64,000 nt of DNA from JAIUNP01 sp020161975 (GTDB taxonomy: Bacteria > Pseudomonadota > Alphaproteobacteria > Rhizobiales > Beijerinckiaceae): positions 105,962 through 169,961 of the forward strand of contig DAIOGK010000006.1 of NCBI GenBank assembly GCA_036745275.1, written 5' to 3'. The notes under the pieces were generated by a model. That model worked only from the letters and a program-made list of their open reading frames with translations. It made no database searches and was not told where the DNA came from. Shown one piece after another: positions 34,068 to 43,170 of this stretch. The translations under genes and the position numbers were made by a program. How positions within the stretch are numbered: position 1 is the stretch's first letter; every line of letters starts with the position of its first letter.

Positions 34068-37000
34068 TCAGACGGCGGGCGCGACGGGAATTGTCGCAAT
34101 CAGTGGTTCTCCTTCACCGCAGAGGGCGCTCACCTGCGCAATGCGAAGCGTCAGTTCACTGAGGGGGGCGCCAAAGTCGGCCAATTCCTCGGCAGTGGAA
34201 TAGGTGAGGGTCGGCATCGTCAGTGCGAAGCGGCGCACCGGACTGTTCCCGTTGAGAACGCTCACGACATAAGCTTCGCTCTCCTCGGCCAATGGCACAT
34301 CCGCAAGGTCCCAGTTGTCGGCATGACGGCGGGCGCGGCGGATGAAGCCAATGGTGATGCCGCCCGCTATGCGCCGCGCCCAGGCGTGTACAGGTGCAAG
34401 CGGTCGCAAGGCCGCCGGGCTCGCGGTGGCCTCGAAGGCGATCGCGCTGATGTCGGCGTGGTCGCTACCGGCCGCGGACAGGCGAAATGCACTGGAGCGA
34501 CCGAAATCGCCGGCCCCGGTCAGAAGCGGTTCGAGACTGTCATCCAGCACCGCGACCATGGCGCCTGCGGCAAGGTGCCGGTCGGCTGTGCTTTCCGAGC
34601 CGGCCAGCCCGCGCAGCAGTCCTGTCAACGTCCAGATGCCGTCCGGGCCGAGCACAGCACTGCGGAAGGCGATGATCTCCCATGCTCCGTCCGGTCCTTT
34701 CAGGCCGATTGTCTGGCTGGCAGCCAGCGCACCGTCCTCCCCCGGCGATGACAGCGCCCCATCATCGAGACGAAGCCGGAGACTGGCCACCTCATCCCAG
34801 CGCCACAGCGGCCCCGGCGCCAACGCTGCGGTGGTTTCGCCGAACACAGTGGGCCGCCCGATGCTCGCGATGGCCGAAAAGCTGCCTCCCGCCGTCTCCC
34901 GCCACAGGGTATAAGGGCCGCGCCAAGGCGTTGCTGCGATGCCGACAAGGGCGAGCGGCGTCGGCTCACCTGGGTCGACCGGCAAATGCAGGACTTCGGT
35001 GAACGGTGGGCCGGCAATACCCGGAGCATTCCAGATCGGCACCTCGGGGTCTGGCGCACCGGCCAGTCCAGTCCGATGTTCGATGCGCCGTGCCTCGCAT
35101 TGGCGGGCCAGACCATCGACCACGCGTGTCAGCCGGAACGGGACCGGCGGTGCATCGCCTGCAAAGGTGACGACATCTCCGGGTTCCAAAGCCCGCAAAC
35201 CGGGACGCAACGACAAGGTTACGGTTTCCCTTGCCGTCCAGTGATCCTGAAGAGCGGATGCGGCGAGATGCTCCGCCTCGCTCCGGCGCAAAACCGCGGT
35301 TGTTTCCATCGCATTTTCACGGCGGCTTGCCGTGCGTGGCCGCTGTGCCGAAACAGCGGCCCGCTGATATTGCGATTCCGCATCAGAAAAGCCAACGGTG
35401 AGCGTCCTGGCGAGTTCGGTTTCCTGCGCCCGGCTTCTGGTTTGGTCGCGCCCTTGCCGATCCGGCACGAGGTCATCCGCCGAGAGGGAATGCGTCCGGC
35501 CAAAGCCGCGCCCGGCAAAGCGCACCTTGCCACCGCTGACCCGCGCCTCGATCGCGAACAGCGACAGGAGCGGTTCGATGGCCGAACGGGCCGACATCGG
35601 CCGGTCGATGACGTAGCCATCGAGAAAGCCATCGCACTGGTCGAAGCCGGGAGCGTCGAGCCCGTAATCAGCAGTGATCGCCTTGAGCAGTCTATCCAGC
35701 GCCATGCCTTCGGCGCGTCCGTTCAGCCAGTGCCCCGTCTGCCAATTGGCGGCATCGCCCCACACCTCCCGCAAATGCGGGAAGGCCGGATAGGGTCGCG
35801 CATCCCAGGCCCAGGCATGGATCCGCGCCGGGTCCACCATCCGCCCGCCGTACAAAGGGGAGACCGGATTATTCGCCGGCTCGAAGGCCGGGTGATCAGG
35901 ATCGAAGCGGACCGAAATCGCTTCCAGAAACCGCGCCGCGAGCAGATCGTCGCGGGCGCCAGAGGACAATGGCGGCAGCGCACTTTCGGACGACTTCGCA
36001 TCCGGGAACAGGTTCGGCGCGTTGGCCCCCTTGTCCACTGCCGGACAGCCGACCTCGGTCAGCCAGATCGGCTTTGCACCGGGTTGCCATCCGGTTGCCA
36101 CCGTCTCGACGCCGTTCATGCGTTCGACATGCGGCTCGCTCCACCAGCTTTTCAGGTCCTTGGCGCAATAGATCCAGGGCTTGCCGTAGGCGTCATCGGT
36201 GATCGGTGTGCGCTGCTGCGTCGCTCGCGCCGTGGCATCGGCATAGTACCAATCGAAGGCTTCGCCACCGCCAAGTCCCGCCGTCAGGTAATCGAGCCCG
36301 CGACCATCCGGCCAGAGTCCGGCATCGGCGTGGCCCTCTCCGTCGCGCCAGTCGGCGAGCGGCGGGTAAAAATCGATGCCGACAAAATCGATGTTGACGT
36401 CGCTCCACAGCGGATCGAGTGGAAAGCGCACTTCGGCACCGCCGCCCTGCACATGGGCGCCGTACTCGGTCCAGTCGGCGGCATAACCGATCTTCACCCC
36501 TGGTCCGAGCAGCGCGCGCACCTCGCCCGCGAGCGATTTCAGCTGCTGCACCGCCGGATAGACACCGGACGCGGAGCGGATGCGAATTAGCCCGATCAAT
36601 TCCGAGCCGATGATAAAGGCATCGACCCCGCCCGCAGCCTTGCACAGCGCGGCATTGTGCAGAACCATCCGCCGGTAGGTCCATTCCGAAGGGCCAGAAT
36701 AGGTGACCGTGCCGGCGCTGACCGCAAACTGGGCCGCTGTCGCGGTCCCGAAGAAGGTCGCGACCGCGCTGGCCGCAGCCGTCGTGCCATCGGACGAACC
36801 GACGCGCCCCGGCGCGATGTCGAGCGTGATGCGGCCACGCCAGGGGAAGGCGGCCTGCTCGGTCGCGCCATAGGGATCAGGCAGGCTGTTGCCGGCAGCG
36901 ATGTCCATCATCACAAAGGGATAGAAAACCACCGAAAGGCCGCGCGCTCTGAGGTCGGCTATCGCAGCAAGAAGGCTGCTGTCCGACGGGGTGCCACCAT

Positions 37001-37985
37001 AGGCCGCGCGTCCGTCGATCTGTGATACGAGATGTGCTGTCTCGCGCGTCTTGCCCGCAACGGACCACTGGTCGCCGGTTGTTGTCTTGATCCGGTTGTC
37101 GACGCCCGGCACGATGGCGGCGTGGCTCGCGCGCAGGTCCGTTCCGAACCAAGAGGTGACGAGCGCCACGCTTCTGGCCTTTGGCAGCACAGCCTCCAGC
37201 GCATCGAGCGAGGCTGAAAAGTCCGAGGCATGGGTCAACTGGTTGCGGTTTTCGGGTTGCGAGGCACCACGCCCTAGAATGCGCAGCACCTGCCCCGGCT
37301 GGTAGGCAAATTCACTTGCGCCCGGAATGAGATCGACGCCGCGTACGTGATCCGTCAATGCTCCCACCGGGCGCACCACCTCGAACGAAAGTTGCGGCAG
37401 TCGGTTGCCATAGGCTTCCAGCGGCAGGCGCTCGAAGACCACATAGGCCGTGCCGCGATAGGCCGGACTTTCACCCTGCCGCGCGGCGATCAGCGGGTCT
37501 GCCTCCTGCGTCTCGCTGCCGGGGTAGACACGCATCGTCACCGTCGTCAGATCGAGCGGCTTGCCATCGGCCCAGACGCGGCGGACCATGCCGACCGGTC
37601 CTTCACACAACGCGACCGCGAGATTGGCGAAGTAGCTGTAAGTGGTCGTCACGGTCTGCTGTTTCGGTGCACCGCCTTTCCCGCCCGATTTTCCCGAGCG
37701 TTGCGCCTGCATCTGTTCTTCAAAGCGCGTTGCCCAGATGACCTGACCGCCAAGGCGCACGCGGCCATAGACGCGGGGGATGGGCGCACCTTCTGACGCC
37801 GAAATGCCATCCAGTGTCTTGAGGCGGGGACCCTCGACATAGCGTTTACCGGGACCGCCCATCAGCGACCGATCAATGACGCCGCCGAGAACCGCGCCCG
37901 CCGCCTGCCCGACCGCCGCCAACATCGGCCCGCCGAAGGCCGCGCCCAGCGCGGACCCTGCTGCCTGAAGCACAAGAGTTGCCAT
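34068..37985 (-). CDS. GTA host-specificity/tail-tip megaprotein (orfg15-like)
   Basis: 1305 residues from ATG 37985, which overlaps the NlpC/P60 stop by one base; the upstream 105 codons are the peptidase gene read in another frame. The N-terminus is Gly/Ala-rich and hydrophobic (LVLQAAGSALGAAFGGPMLAAVGQ). Then come RLGGQVIWATRFEEQ and, at about 250-700, a glycosidase-like TIM barrel (IDFVGIDFYPPLADW, KPIWLTEVGC, AKDLKSWWSEPH). The C-terminal half has fibronectin-like and receptor-binding beta regions. This is the standard orfg15 architecture of alphaproteobacterial GTAs, the megatron at the baseplate tip that contacts the host. Confidence 0.92.
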   Translation of the reverse strand: MATLVLQAAGSALGAAFGGPMLAAVGQAAGAVLGGVIDRSLMGGPGKRYVEGPRLKTLDGISASEGAPIPRVYGRVRLGGQVIWATRFEEQMQAQRSGKSGGKGGAPKQQTVTTTYSYFANLAVALCEGPVGMVRRVWADGKPLDLTTVTMRVYPGSETQEADPLIAARQGESPAYRGTAYVVFERLPLEAYGNRLPQLSFEVVRPVGALTDHVRGVDLIPGASEFAYQPGQVLRILGRGASQPENRNQLTHASDFSASLDALEAVLPKARSVALVTSWFGTDLRASHAAIVPGVDNRIKTTTGDQWSVAGKTRETAHLVSQIDGRAAYGGTPSDSSLLAAIADLRARGLSVVFYPFVMMDIAAGNSLPDPYGATEQAAFPWRGRITLDIAPGRVGSSDGTTAAASAVATFFGTATAAQFAVSAGTVTYSGPSEWTYRRMVLHNAALCKAAGGVDAFIIGSELIGLIRIRSASGVYPAVQQLKSLAGEVRALLGPGVKIGYAADWTEYGAHVQGGGAEVRFPLDPLWSDVNIDFVGIDFYPPLADWRDGEGHADAGLWPDGRGLDYLTAGLGGGEAFDWYYADATARATQQRTPITDDAYGKPWIYCAKDLKSWWSEPHVERMNGVETVATGWQPGAKPIWLTEVGCPAVDKGANAPNLFPDAKSSESALPPLSSGARDDLLAARFLEAISVRFDPDHPAFEPANNPVSPLYGGRMVDPARIHAWAWDARPYPAFPHLREVWGDAANWQTGHWLNGRAEGMALDRLLKAITADYGLDAPGFDQCDGFLDGYVIDRPMSARSAIEPLLSLFAIEARVSGGKVRFAGRGFGRTHSLSADDLVPDRQGRDQTRSRAQETELARTLTVGFSDAESQYQRAAVSAQRPRTASRRENAMETTAVLRRSEAEHLAASALQDHWTARETVTLSLRPGLRALEPGDVVTFAGDAPPVPFRLTRVVDGLARQCEARRIEHRTGLAGAPDPEVPIWNAPGIAGPPFTEVLHLPVDPGEPTPLALVGIAATPWRGPYTLWRETAGGSFSAIASIGRPTVFGETTAALAPGPLWRWDEVASLRLRLDDGALSSPGEDGALAASQTIGLKGPDGAWEIIAFRSAVLGPDGIWTLTGLLRGLAGSESTADRHLAAGAMVAVLDDSLEPLLTGAGDFGRSSAFRLSAAGSDHADISAIAFEATASPAALRPLAPVHAWARRIAGGITIGFIRRARRHADNWDLADVPLAEESEAYVVSVLNGNSPVRRFALTMPTLTYSTAEELADFGAPLSELTLRIAQVSALCGEGEPLIATIPVAPAV

Positions 37986-38440
37986 CAGTCGATCACTCCG
38001 GGAAAGCTGAATATGTGGGCGATGCGCCGCTGCCAGAGCCCAAGCGGCACTTCGGCGACTGTGGCGCCGTCGTGGGCGTGGATCAGCCGGTCGCCCGGCG
38101 CCAGAATGCCGGCGTGTTTGGCTGGCAGGTTTGCCCGCCAGCGGAACAGCACGAGGTCGCCAGGGCGGCCAGGCGGGGTCTCGATCTCGACGAAGTAGCG
38201 GCGAGCGGCGGCAAGCAACGTTTCCCTGCCGCCCGCCTCCGCCCAATCGGGCGCATAGGCCGGTGGCTGTTCCGGTTCGGCACCATAGATCATGCGCCAA
38301 ACCCCGCGGATCAGCCCGAGACAGTCACAGCCCTGCCCCGGCGCCGAGGCCTGATGCATATAGGGAGTGCCGATCCAGGCACGCGCCGCTTCGAGAATTT
38401 CGGACCGGGCGAGGCCTTCAACTTTGAGCGCGTTCCTCAT
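37985..38440 (-). CDS. GTA NlpC/P60 peptidase (orfg14-like)
   Basis: 151 residues, starting four bases inside the previous gene. The NlpC/P60 core has the catalytic Cys in GQGCDCLGLIRGVW, the His in PAKHAGILA and a polar third residue in RLIHAHDG. It probably trims peptidoglycan during DNA entry, as in Rhodobacter GTA. Confidence 0.92.
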   Translation of the reverse strand: MRNALKVEGLARSEILEAARAWIGTPYMHQASAPGQGCDCLGLIRGVWRMIYGAEPEQPPAYAPDWAEAGGRETLLAAARRYFVEIETPPGRPGDLVLFRWRANLPAKHAGILAPGDRLIHAHDGATVAEVPLGLWQRRIAHIFSFPGVID

Positions 38441-39315
38441 GGATCGAGCCTGCCGCCATCATGGCCGCCCTCACCGGGGCGCGCATAGGTGAGAATGAAA
38501 TCGGGGGTGGGAATGTCGGGAAAGCCGCGAAAATTTGCGGCGTTTGCGAAGGTGCCCCGGCAGGTCGCGAAAGTCTTGTCGCAGCCGGCGATCAGCGTCA
38601 CCACCGCGCCCGGTTCCACTGCGTGCGGAAAGGCATCCCAGAGTTCGATGACGCCCGAGGTGGTGTGCAGCCGGATCTGGCGGACATGTCCGGCGTTCGG
38701 CCCCGTGGCAAAGCTGGCGAGCCCGGAGGTGAACCGTCCGACGGAAACCGTTCCGGCCAGGGTCAGGCGCAGCGAGAGCCGGCTGAGAACGGCTTCCACC
38801 GACGCTGTGATCGTGTGGGCCCCAAGCTCAACCTTGCAGCGCCCGTCGCCGAGATCCGCCGCGCAGTTTTTCGTGAACAGCCGCCCCTGCTCCTGATCAT
38901 AGCGGTGCATGGGGCCGCGCAGTTCGGCGACAAAACTGGTCTCGGACCGCCGGATTTCTCCGATGGTGGCAACCTCTGCCAGAAGGCGCTGGTCAGGATC
39001 GGCCCAGTTGACAAGGAAACTCTCCACCGTCGCATCGTCGTAGAGGCCCGCAGCGATGTCGATTTCGCGGAGTTCAGCCCCCGTCAGCGCGCCCGAAACC
39101 TCGCCCGATGACACGCCGAGGCCAAGCTGCGCATCGACTTCGCTGGGGGCAAGGCCGCTCGATGCGGCAAAGGTGGTTCCCGCGAATGTCAGGTCGCGGT
39201 CGTGATCGGTGAAACCGAATATGGTGCCGTCTGTCCGGGTCAACCGCCAGCAGCGGCACAGGGTCGTCACGCCGCCGGCGATGTGGCCAGCAAGCGCAGG
39301 ATCAAGGTTCAGCAT
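38437..39315 (-). CDS. GTA baseplate hub protein, DUF2163 (orfg13-like)
   Basis: 292 residues. DUF2163 features: TTLCRCWRLTRTDGTIFGFTDHDRDLTF, MHRYDQEQGRLFTKNC and the Cys-rich AGCDKTFATCRGTFANAANFRGFP. In GTA structures this protein forms the hub and carries a metal cluster through its cysteines. ATGA overlap with the peptidase; 7 bp after the DUF2460 gene. Confidence 0.92.
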   Translation of the reverse strand: MLNLDPALAGHIAGGVTTLCRCWRLTRTDGTIFGFTDHDRDLTFAGTTFAASSGLAPSEVDAQLGLGVSSGEVSGALTGAELREIDIAAGLYDDATVESFLVNWADPDQRLLAEVATIGEIRRSETSFVAELRGPMHRYDQEQGRLFTKNCAADLGDGRCKVELGAHTITASVEAVLSRLSLRLTLAGTVSVGRFTSGLASFATGPNAGHVRQIRLHTTSGVIELWDAFPHAVEPGAVVTLIAGCDKTFATCRGTFANAANFRGFPDIPTPDFILTYARPGEGGHDGGRLDP

Positions 39316-39322
39316 GGGAGGC

Positions 39323-39958
39323 TCAGGGCAGGATTTCGATCAGAGGAATTTTCGGGATGGCGCCGGCCTCGAAGGCCTCAAGGTTGATGTCGAGTGTGTC
39401 CGTGTCGAACCGAACCGGCACATCGAACTGAAAACCCGCCGTGATGACGGCTCCGGCCTGAGGCACCGCACCGGGCGGAAAGGTCACAAGTCCGGTTGTC
39501 GTGTTCACCGTGAAGGCGGTGGTCTCGACACCATCCACGGCCACACGGACGCTTCCGGCGACCGGCTTGGCAATTGGCCGAACATAGGGCGCATGGGTTA
39601 CGCCATAGGTCTTTGTCAGCGCGAAAGCCGCGTTTGCGCCATCGCCGATGCCGATGCGCTGGTCGCCCGGTGCTACGCCCGCGCCGGGGGCTGCGGAGGT
39701 CCAGTCGAGCCGGTCGCGGAAACGGAAGCCGTAGAGCCGCCCCCGCCGCTCCTCGAAAAAGGCCACCACTGCGGACAGGGCATTCAACGACTTGATGCCA
39801 TAGCCTGCCTCATAACGGCGCCGGGAATGCGCCCATTTCTGGTTGCGTTCCTCGCGTCCGGAGGCTGTAATCACCACATCCGTGCGACGTTCCGGCCCGC
39901 CTCCGGTCCTGAGAGACACATCGAGCGGGAACCTGACTTCGTGGAAAGCGTTAGACAT
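39323..39958 (-). CDS. GTA distal tail protein, DUF2460 (orfg12-like)
   Basis: 211 residues from ATG 39958 (MSNAFHEVRFPLDVS); the longer frame upstream is antisense to the YdcH gene. Family marks are SLRTGGGPERRTDVV, GREERNQKWAHSRRRYEAGYG and FFEERRGRLYGFRFRDRLDW. It is the distal-tail/T6SS-gp27-like ring connecting tube and hub. Its 5' side faces the oppositely oriented YdcH gene, so it needs its own promoter or read-through. Confidence 0.92.
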   Translation of the reverse strand: MSNAFHEVRFPLDVSLRTGGGPERRTDVVITASGREERNQKWAHSRRRYEAGYGIKSLNALSAVVAFFEERRGRLYGFRFRDRLDWTSAAPGAGVAPGDQRIGIGDGANAAFALTKTYGVTHAPYVRPIAKPVAGSVRVAVDGVETTAFTVNTTTGLVTFPPGAVPQAGAVITAGFQFDVPVRFDTDTLDINLEAFEAGAIPKIPLIEILP

Positions 39959-40038
39959 CCGAACCTCGTTGATCCAGCGCAAGGAAGAAAAGCGCTCCGG
40001 TCGACAGAATTGCCGTATTGAAGCCTGAAGGAGGGGAC

Positions 40039-40272
40039 ATGAGTCACACACCGCATGAACTGGCCGAGGAATTCCCGGACAAGATCGCGAAGATCCACGC
40101 GCTAAAGATGAGCGATACCCATTTCGCGCGCATCGCGGACGAGTATCACGACGTGAACCGCGAAATTCACCGCATCGAGACCGATGTGGAACCGGCCAGC
40201 GACGACGCACTGGAGGAGCTGAAAAAGAAGCGCCTCTGGCTGAAGGACCAGGTTGCCGGCCTGCTTGGCTGA
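40039..40272 (+). CDS. YdcH/DUF465 family protein inserted in the GTA cluster
   Basis: 77 residues from ATG 40039 behind GAAGGAGGGG. Highly charged helical hairpin (HTPHELAEEFPDKIAKIHALKMSDTHFARIADEYHDVNREIHRIE), the DUF465 pattern; small cytosolic protein of unknown role. It lies on the opposite strand between orfg11 and orfg12, where canonical GTAs have no gene. A 7-bp inverted repeat lies between its stop and the tape-measure stop. Confidence 0.85.
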   Translation: MSHTPHELAEEFPDKIAKIHALKMSDTHFARIADEYHDVNREIHRIETDVEPASDDALEELKKKRLWLKDQVAGLLG

Positions 40273-40282
40273 TCCAATCAGG

Positions 40283-40312
40283 GGACCGGCGCCGCCCTGG
40301 ACGGGCCGGTCC
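40283..40312. terminator. Convergent hairpin between YdcH and tape-measure genes
   Basis: GGACCGG (40283-40289) pairs with CCGGTCC (40306-40312) across a 16-base loop in the short space between two convergent stops. No T tract on either side, so termination strength is doubtful. Confidence 0.35.
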
Positions 40313-40893
40313 TACATCCCGCGACTGCCACGCGCGACTGCGCGGGCCAGACTGGCCGCAACATGGCTTTCGGCGCGGGAAAAGCTGTCCACATCCGGTG
40401 TCTGGATGTTCACGACGACCTGCGGGCCTGCCGCATTGCCGCCGGCTGCCACGCCGAGCCGCCCGTCCGCACCACGACGCAGCGGCAAGATCGCCTCCGG
40501 CCCGGCTTCGCCGGCAAGGCCCGTGCCCCGCCCCAGCGGAAAATAGGTCGGCGCGGCAATCACCCCGCCATCTGCAAAGGGCATCACCGGCCCCGCGGCT
40601 GCGCCACCGCCAAACATGCCGCCGAAGGCACCGGTCAGTCCTTGCGTCAGCGCTCCGATGCCGCTTGAAATCACGCCCTGCAACGGTTTGAACGCCGCGC
40701 GCAGGCTGAGGTCGATGAACTTTTGCCCCAGTCCCTTCAGGATGTCGTCAAAACCCTTGCCCTGGGCGATGCCGCCGGCAAAGGCCCGCGACATCGCCGC
40801 ACCGAATGTGCCGGCAAGGCCGTTGAGGTCGGCGAGTTTGGCGCGCGTATCATCGAGCGCGGCATTGGTGCTGCTGATCTCAATCGTGTCCAT
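40312..40893 (-). CDS. GTA tape-measure protein, short form (orfg11-like)
   Basis: 193 residues from ATG 40893, overlapping the chaperone gene by 14 bases. Ala/Gly-rich helices with LAGTFGAAMSRAFAGG, FDDILKGLGQKFIDLSLRAAFKPLQGVISSGIGAL, then MPFADGGVIAAPTYFPLGRGTGLAGEAGPEAILPLRRG, the phage tape-measure C-terminal signature. About 200 residues fits the very short GTA tail and is much smaller than phage tape measures. Confidence 0.9.
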   Translation of the reverse strand: MDTIEISSTNAALDDTRAKLADLNGLAGTFGAAMSRAFAGGIAQGKGFDDILKGLGQKFIDLSLRAAFKPLQGVISSGIGALTQGLTGAFGGMFGGGAAAGPVMPFADGGVIAAPTYFPLGRGTGLAGEAGPEAILPLRRGADGRLGVAAGGNAAGPQVVVNIQTPDVDSFSRAESHVAASLARAVARGSRGM

Positions 40894-41101
40894 TGTCCAA
40901 GGGCTCCTTCGTATCGGGAAAGGCTTCAATCAACGCCTGTAACTGCTGCCGATCCAGCGAAGGGGCTTCGCCGCCGCCAACAAAACGAATGGCTGCGGCG
41001 AGTTCGCGCGGGGTCATGGCCCAGAATGCCTCCGGCGACAGGTGCAGGCGCGCGAGCGCAAAGCCCAGTGCCTCACTCCAGGGAAAGGGCGGTGGCTTCA
41101 T
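40880..41101 (-). CDS. GTA tail assembly chaperone (orfg10.1-like, DUF2376)
   Basis: 73 residues: FPWSEALGFALARLHLSPEAFWAMTPRELAAAI is the typical TAC motif of rhizobial phages and GTAs. Overlaps both neighbours. It helps load the tape measure during tail assembly. Confidence 0.88.
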   Translation of the reverse strand: MKPPPFPWSEALGFALARLHLSPEAFWAMTPRELAAAIRFVGGGEAPSLDRQQLQALIEAFPDTKEPLDNGHD

Positions 41102-41412
41102 TTCCCCTCGCCGAAAGTGGCGGTGAACAGCGCCACGAGCGCTTCAACGCAGACAGGCATGTCGGCAACGCCTATGCGCCTTGCGATGTCGTCATCATCC
41201 AGCCGGGCCCCCGCCCCGCGGGCCGCCGCGCCCAGAAGGGCGATCATGTCACGCGCGCCAAGGTTGCCCTGCTGCATCCGTTCGCCAAGCGCGGCCAGTC
41301 CCGTGACGCCAAAGGCGGTTTCGATCTCCGCCAGCGCGCCCAGTGTCAGGCGTAGGGGAAGCATGCCGGATGCGAGCTTCAGATCGACATCGCCGCGATG
41401 ATGGTTCGCCAT
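41098..41412 (-). CDS. GTA tail tube chaperone (orfg10-like, gene transfer agent family)
   Basis: 104 residues. Matches the GTA gp10 family by LKLASGMLPLRLTLGALAEIETAFGVTGLAALGERM and the C-terminal VCVEALVALFTATFGE. The ATGA overlap with the following chaperone recalls the paired G/GT chaperones of long-tailed phages. Confidence 0.88.
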   Translation of the reverse strand: MANHHRGDVDLKLASGMLPLRLTLGALAEIETAFGVTGLAALGERMQQGNLGARDMIALLGAAARGAGARLDDDDIARRIGVADMPVCVEALVALFTATFGEGK

Positions 41413-41417
41413 GATCG

Positions 41418-41828
41418 TCAGACCGCCGTGAACAGGATTTCGCCAGCGCTTTCGAGGGCGAGATCGAATGTCACCTCGCCGGCATGATCGGCCCGGTAGT
41501 CAAGACTGACGATCTGGAACGGACCTTCGATAATCCCGAAGTCCGGCACGAACACCTGCCAGCTACGGATCAGGCCTTCAAAGAAGACCTCGCGCATCAT
41601 CAGGTCAGAGGCGGCATCCTTGAACACGCCCGCACCGGATATCGAGGCGCGCCTCACACCGGCTCCCGCCAACAGCTCTCGCCAGCGTCCGGCGGATTCG
41701 GCGTGGGTGATATCCACCGTTTCGGCGTTGAGGTTGAAGCGGCGGGTTCTGAGGCCGGCCACGGTCACGAAGCCGCCGGCACCGTCGGCGAGTTTCAAAA
41801 GCAGGTCCTTGCCTTTCTGGGCAGCCAT
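41418..41828 (-). CDS. GTA major tail tube protein (orfg9-like)
   Basis: 136 residues from ATG 41828 (MAAQKGKDLLLKLADG). Characteristic segments: VAGLRTRRFNLNAETVDITHAESAGRWRELL and GAGVFKDAASDLMMREVFFEGLIRSWQVFVPDFG. It forms the tube rings of the GTA tail. Confidence 0.93.
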   Translation of the reverse strand: MAAQKGKDLLLKLADGAGGFVTVAGLRTRRFNLNAETVDITHAESAGRWRELLAGAGVRRASISGAGVFKDAASDLMMREVFFEGLIRSWQVFVPDFGIIEGPFQIVSLDYRADHAGEVTFDLALESAGEILFTAV

Positions 41829-41845
41829 GGAACATCCTTTCCGTT

Positions 41846-42250
41846 TCAGAGAACTTCGGTGACGAAGCGCAAGCGCAATGCGACACGCGTGAGATTCCTG
41901 TCCGCCAGCCGCCGCGTTTCGGTGGCCAGCACCCGCCCGGAGACGAGATGGTGCCCTGCGAGCACCAGCGGCGCATCGTCGAGCAGCGTTTCGAGCCGGC
42001 TGGCGATCGCAAGGCCTTCGCTGCTTCCGCCCTGTCGCGACCAAACGTGCAGCGTCAGCTCGCTGATATGCCCCTTGTCCGTCGCTGTGCCGTGCTCGCG
42101 CGTGCTGGCCTCGGCAAACGCGATGTAGGGCGCTTCTGCCGATCGGGGCACGTCGTCATAGACCTTTGCGCCCTCCAGCAGGGCCGTCAGTGCGCCGTCG
42201 GCCACCAGAATGGTGCGGATGGCTGCCTTCAATGCCGCGATTGGGGTCAT
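41846..42250 (-). CDS. GTA tail terminator/completion protein, DUF3168 (orfg8-like)
   Basis: 134 residues from ATG 42250. Family marks: ALKAAIRTILVADGALTALLEGAKVYDDVPRSAEAPYIAF and ELTLHVWSRQGGSSEGLAIASRLETLL. It caps the tail tube at the head side. ATGA overlap with the head-tail adaptor upstream. Confidence 0.9.
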   Translation of the reverse strand: MTPIAALKAAIRTILVADGALTALLEGAKVYDDVPRSAEAPYIAFAEASTREHGTATDKGHISELTLHVWSRQGGSSEGLAIASRLETLLDDAPLVLAGHHLVSGRVLATETRRLADRNLTRVALRLRFVTEVL

Positions 42251-42582
42251 GGCCGCACCTCCTCGACGAGGCAGACAAGCGAGCGGCGCATCCCGTCCGG
42301 ATCGTACTGGCCGCGCACATCGAAGCGTCGACCGTTGGCGACAAAGCGCATGGCGCCGGTCACGTCGCCGCGCCAACGGATGACAAGCCGATGCGTGATC
42401 CGCTCGGCCTGTTGCTGCGCCTCATCGCGCTCCGCCGCCGCCAGCGGAATCAGCATGGCCCAGAGCACAAGGCGCGGCTGAAAGCTGCGCGTCACGCCGC
42501 CGATATCGTCGGGCGTCTCAATAGACTCTTCCAGCGTCGCGCGCAGGCGGCGCGAGCCGATGGGGGCTTCGATGCGCACCAT
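42247..42582 (-). CDS. GTA head-tail adaptor/stopper (orfg7-like)
   Basis: 111 residues from ATG 42582. Phage head-tail joining fold: RRLRATLEESIETPDDIGGVTRSFQPRLVLWA and MRFVANGRRFDVRGQYDPDGMRRSLVCLVEEV. It starts one base after the orfg6 stop. Confidence 0.9.
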   Translation of the reverse strand: MVRIEAPIGSRRLRATLEESIETPDDIGGVTRSFQPRLVLWAMLIPLAAAERDEAQQQAERITHRLVIRWRGDVTGAMRFVANGRRFDVRGQYDPDGMRRSLVCLVEEVRP

Positions 42583-42583
42583 C

Positions 42584-43147
42584 TTACAACCTCGGCATAC
42601 GGAAGGGCGCGACGAGCGCGCCGACACCCTCGGGGAGGGCATTGCGGCTTGCGGCATCGCCGCGGTTCTCGAACCAGTGCGCGATCAGAAGCCGCATCGC
42701 CTGCCGCAGAGCTTCGGGAACATCGTCCGGGTTCGCGCCAAAGCCGCAGGTCACGTCGATCTCGATGCCGCCCCGCGCAAGAACCGGCGCCGGCACCATG
42801 GCGATCGTCTCGATCAACGGCGGTTGGCGGTTGCCATCAAGCCGAAACGCCGCGAGCGGCAGCGGCATGGCGGCGCCCTGTGCATCGATCAGGCGCACGG
42901 CATCCAGCGCCAGAACCGGCCCCAGCGGCAACCGGATGCAGCCATCCTCCGGCCAGGAATCGCGGGTAATGCGCCAGCCTTGCGCCATGAGACGCCGCCC
43001 GGCAAGGGTTTCCACGGTTTCGCGCGAGGCAGCGACCAGCGCGGTGATGAGCGCGTCCTCATCCTCGCCATCGACGCGCAACCAGGCGCGCGCCGCGGCG
43101 AGGCTCAACGGTTCATCGGCGGGGGGTGTCAGCGGGGTCACACTCAT
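42584..43147 (-). CDS. GTA head-tail connector (orfg6-like)
   Basis: 187 residues from ATG 43147 (MSVTPLTPPADEPLSL). Phage connector family: LSLAAARAWLRVDGEDEDALITALVAASRETVETLAGRRLM, then VTCGFGANPDDVPEALRQAMRLLIAHWFENRG. It is divergent from the trypsin-like gene with 77 bp between starts, so the tail half of the cluster probably starts from a promoter here. Confidence 0.92.
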   Translation of the reverse strand: MSVTPLTPPADEPLSLAAARAWLRVDGEDEDALITALVAASRETVETLAGRRLMAQGWRITRDSWPEDGCIRLPLGPVLALDAVRLIDAQGAAMPLPLAAFRLDGNRQPPLIETIAMVPAPVLARGGIEIDVTCGFGANPDDVPEALRQAMRLLIAHWFENRGDAASRNALPEGVGALVAPFRMPRL

Positions 43148-43170
43148 GGTGTCCTTTCCCGGAATGTCCG

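Noticed and set aside
34986..36590. 534-codon plus-strand frame opposite the GTA tip gene
   Set aside because: Antisense shadow; no domain, no ribosome-binding site, conflicts with the continuous orfg15 frame.
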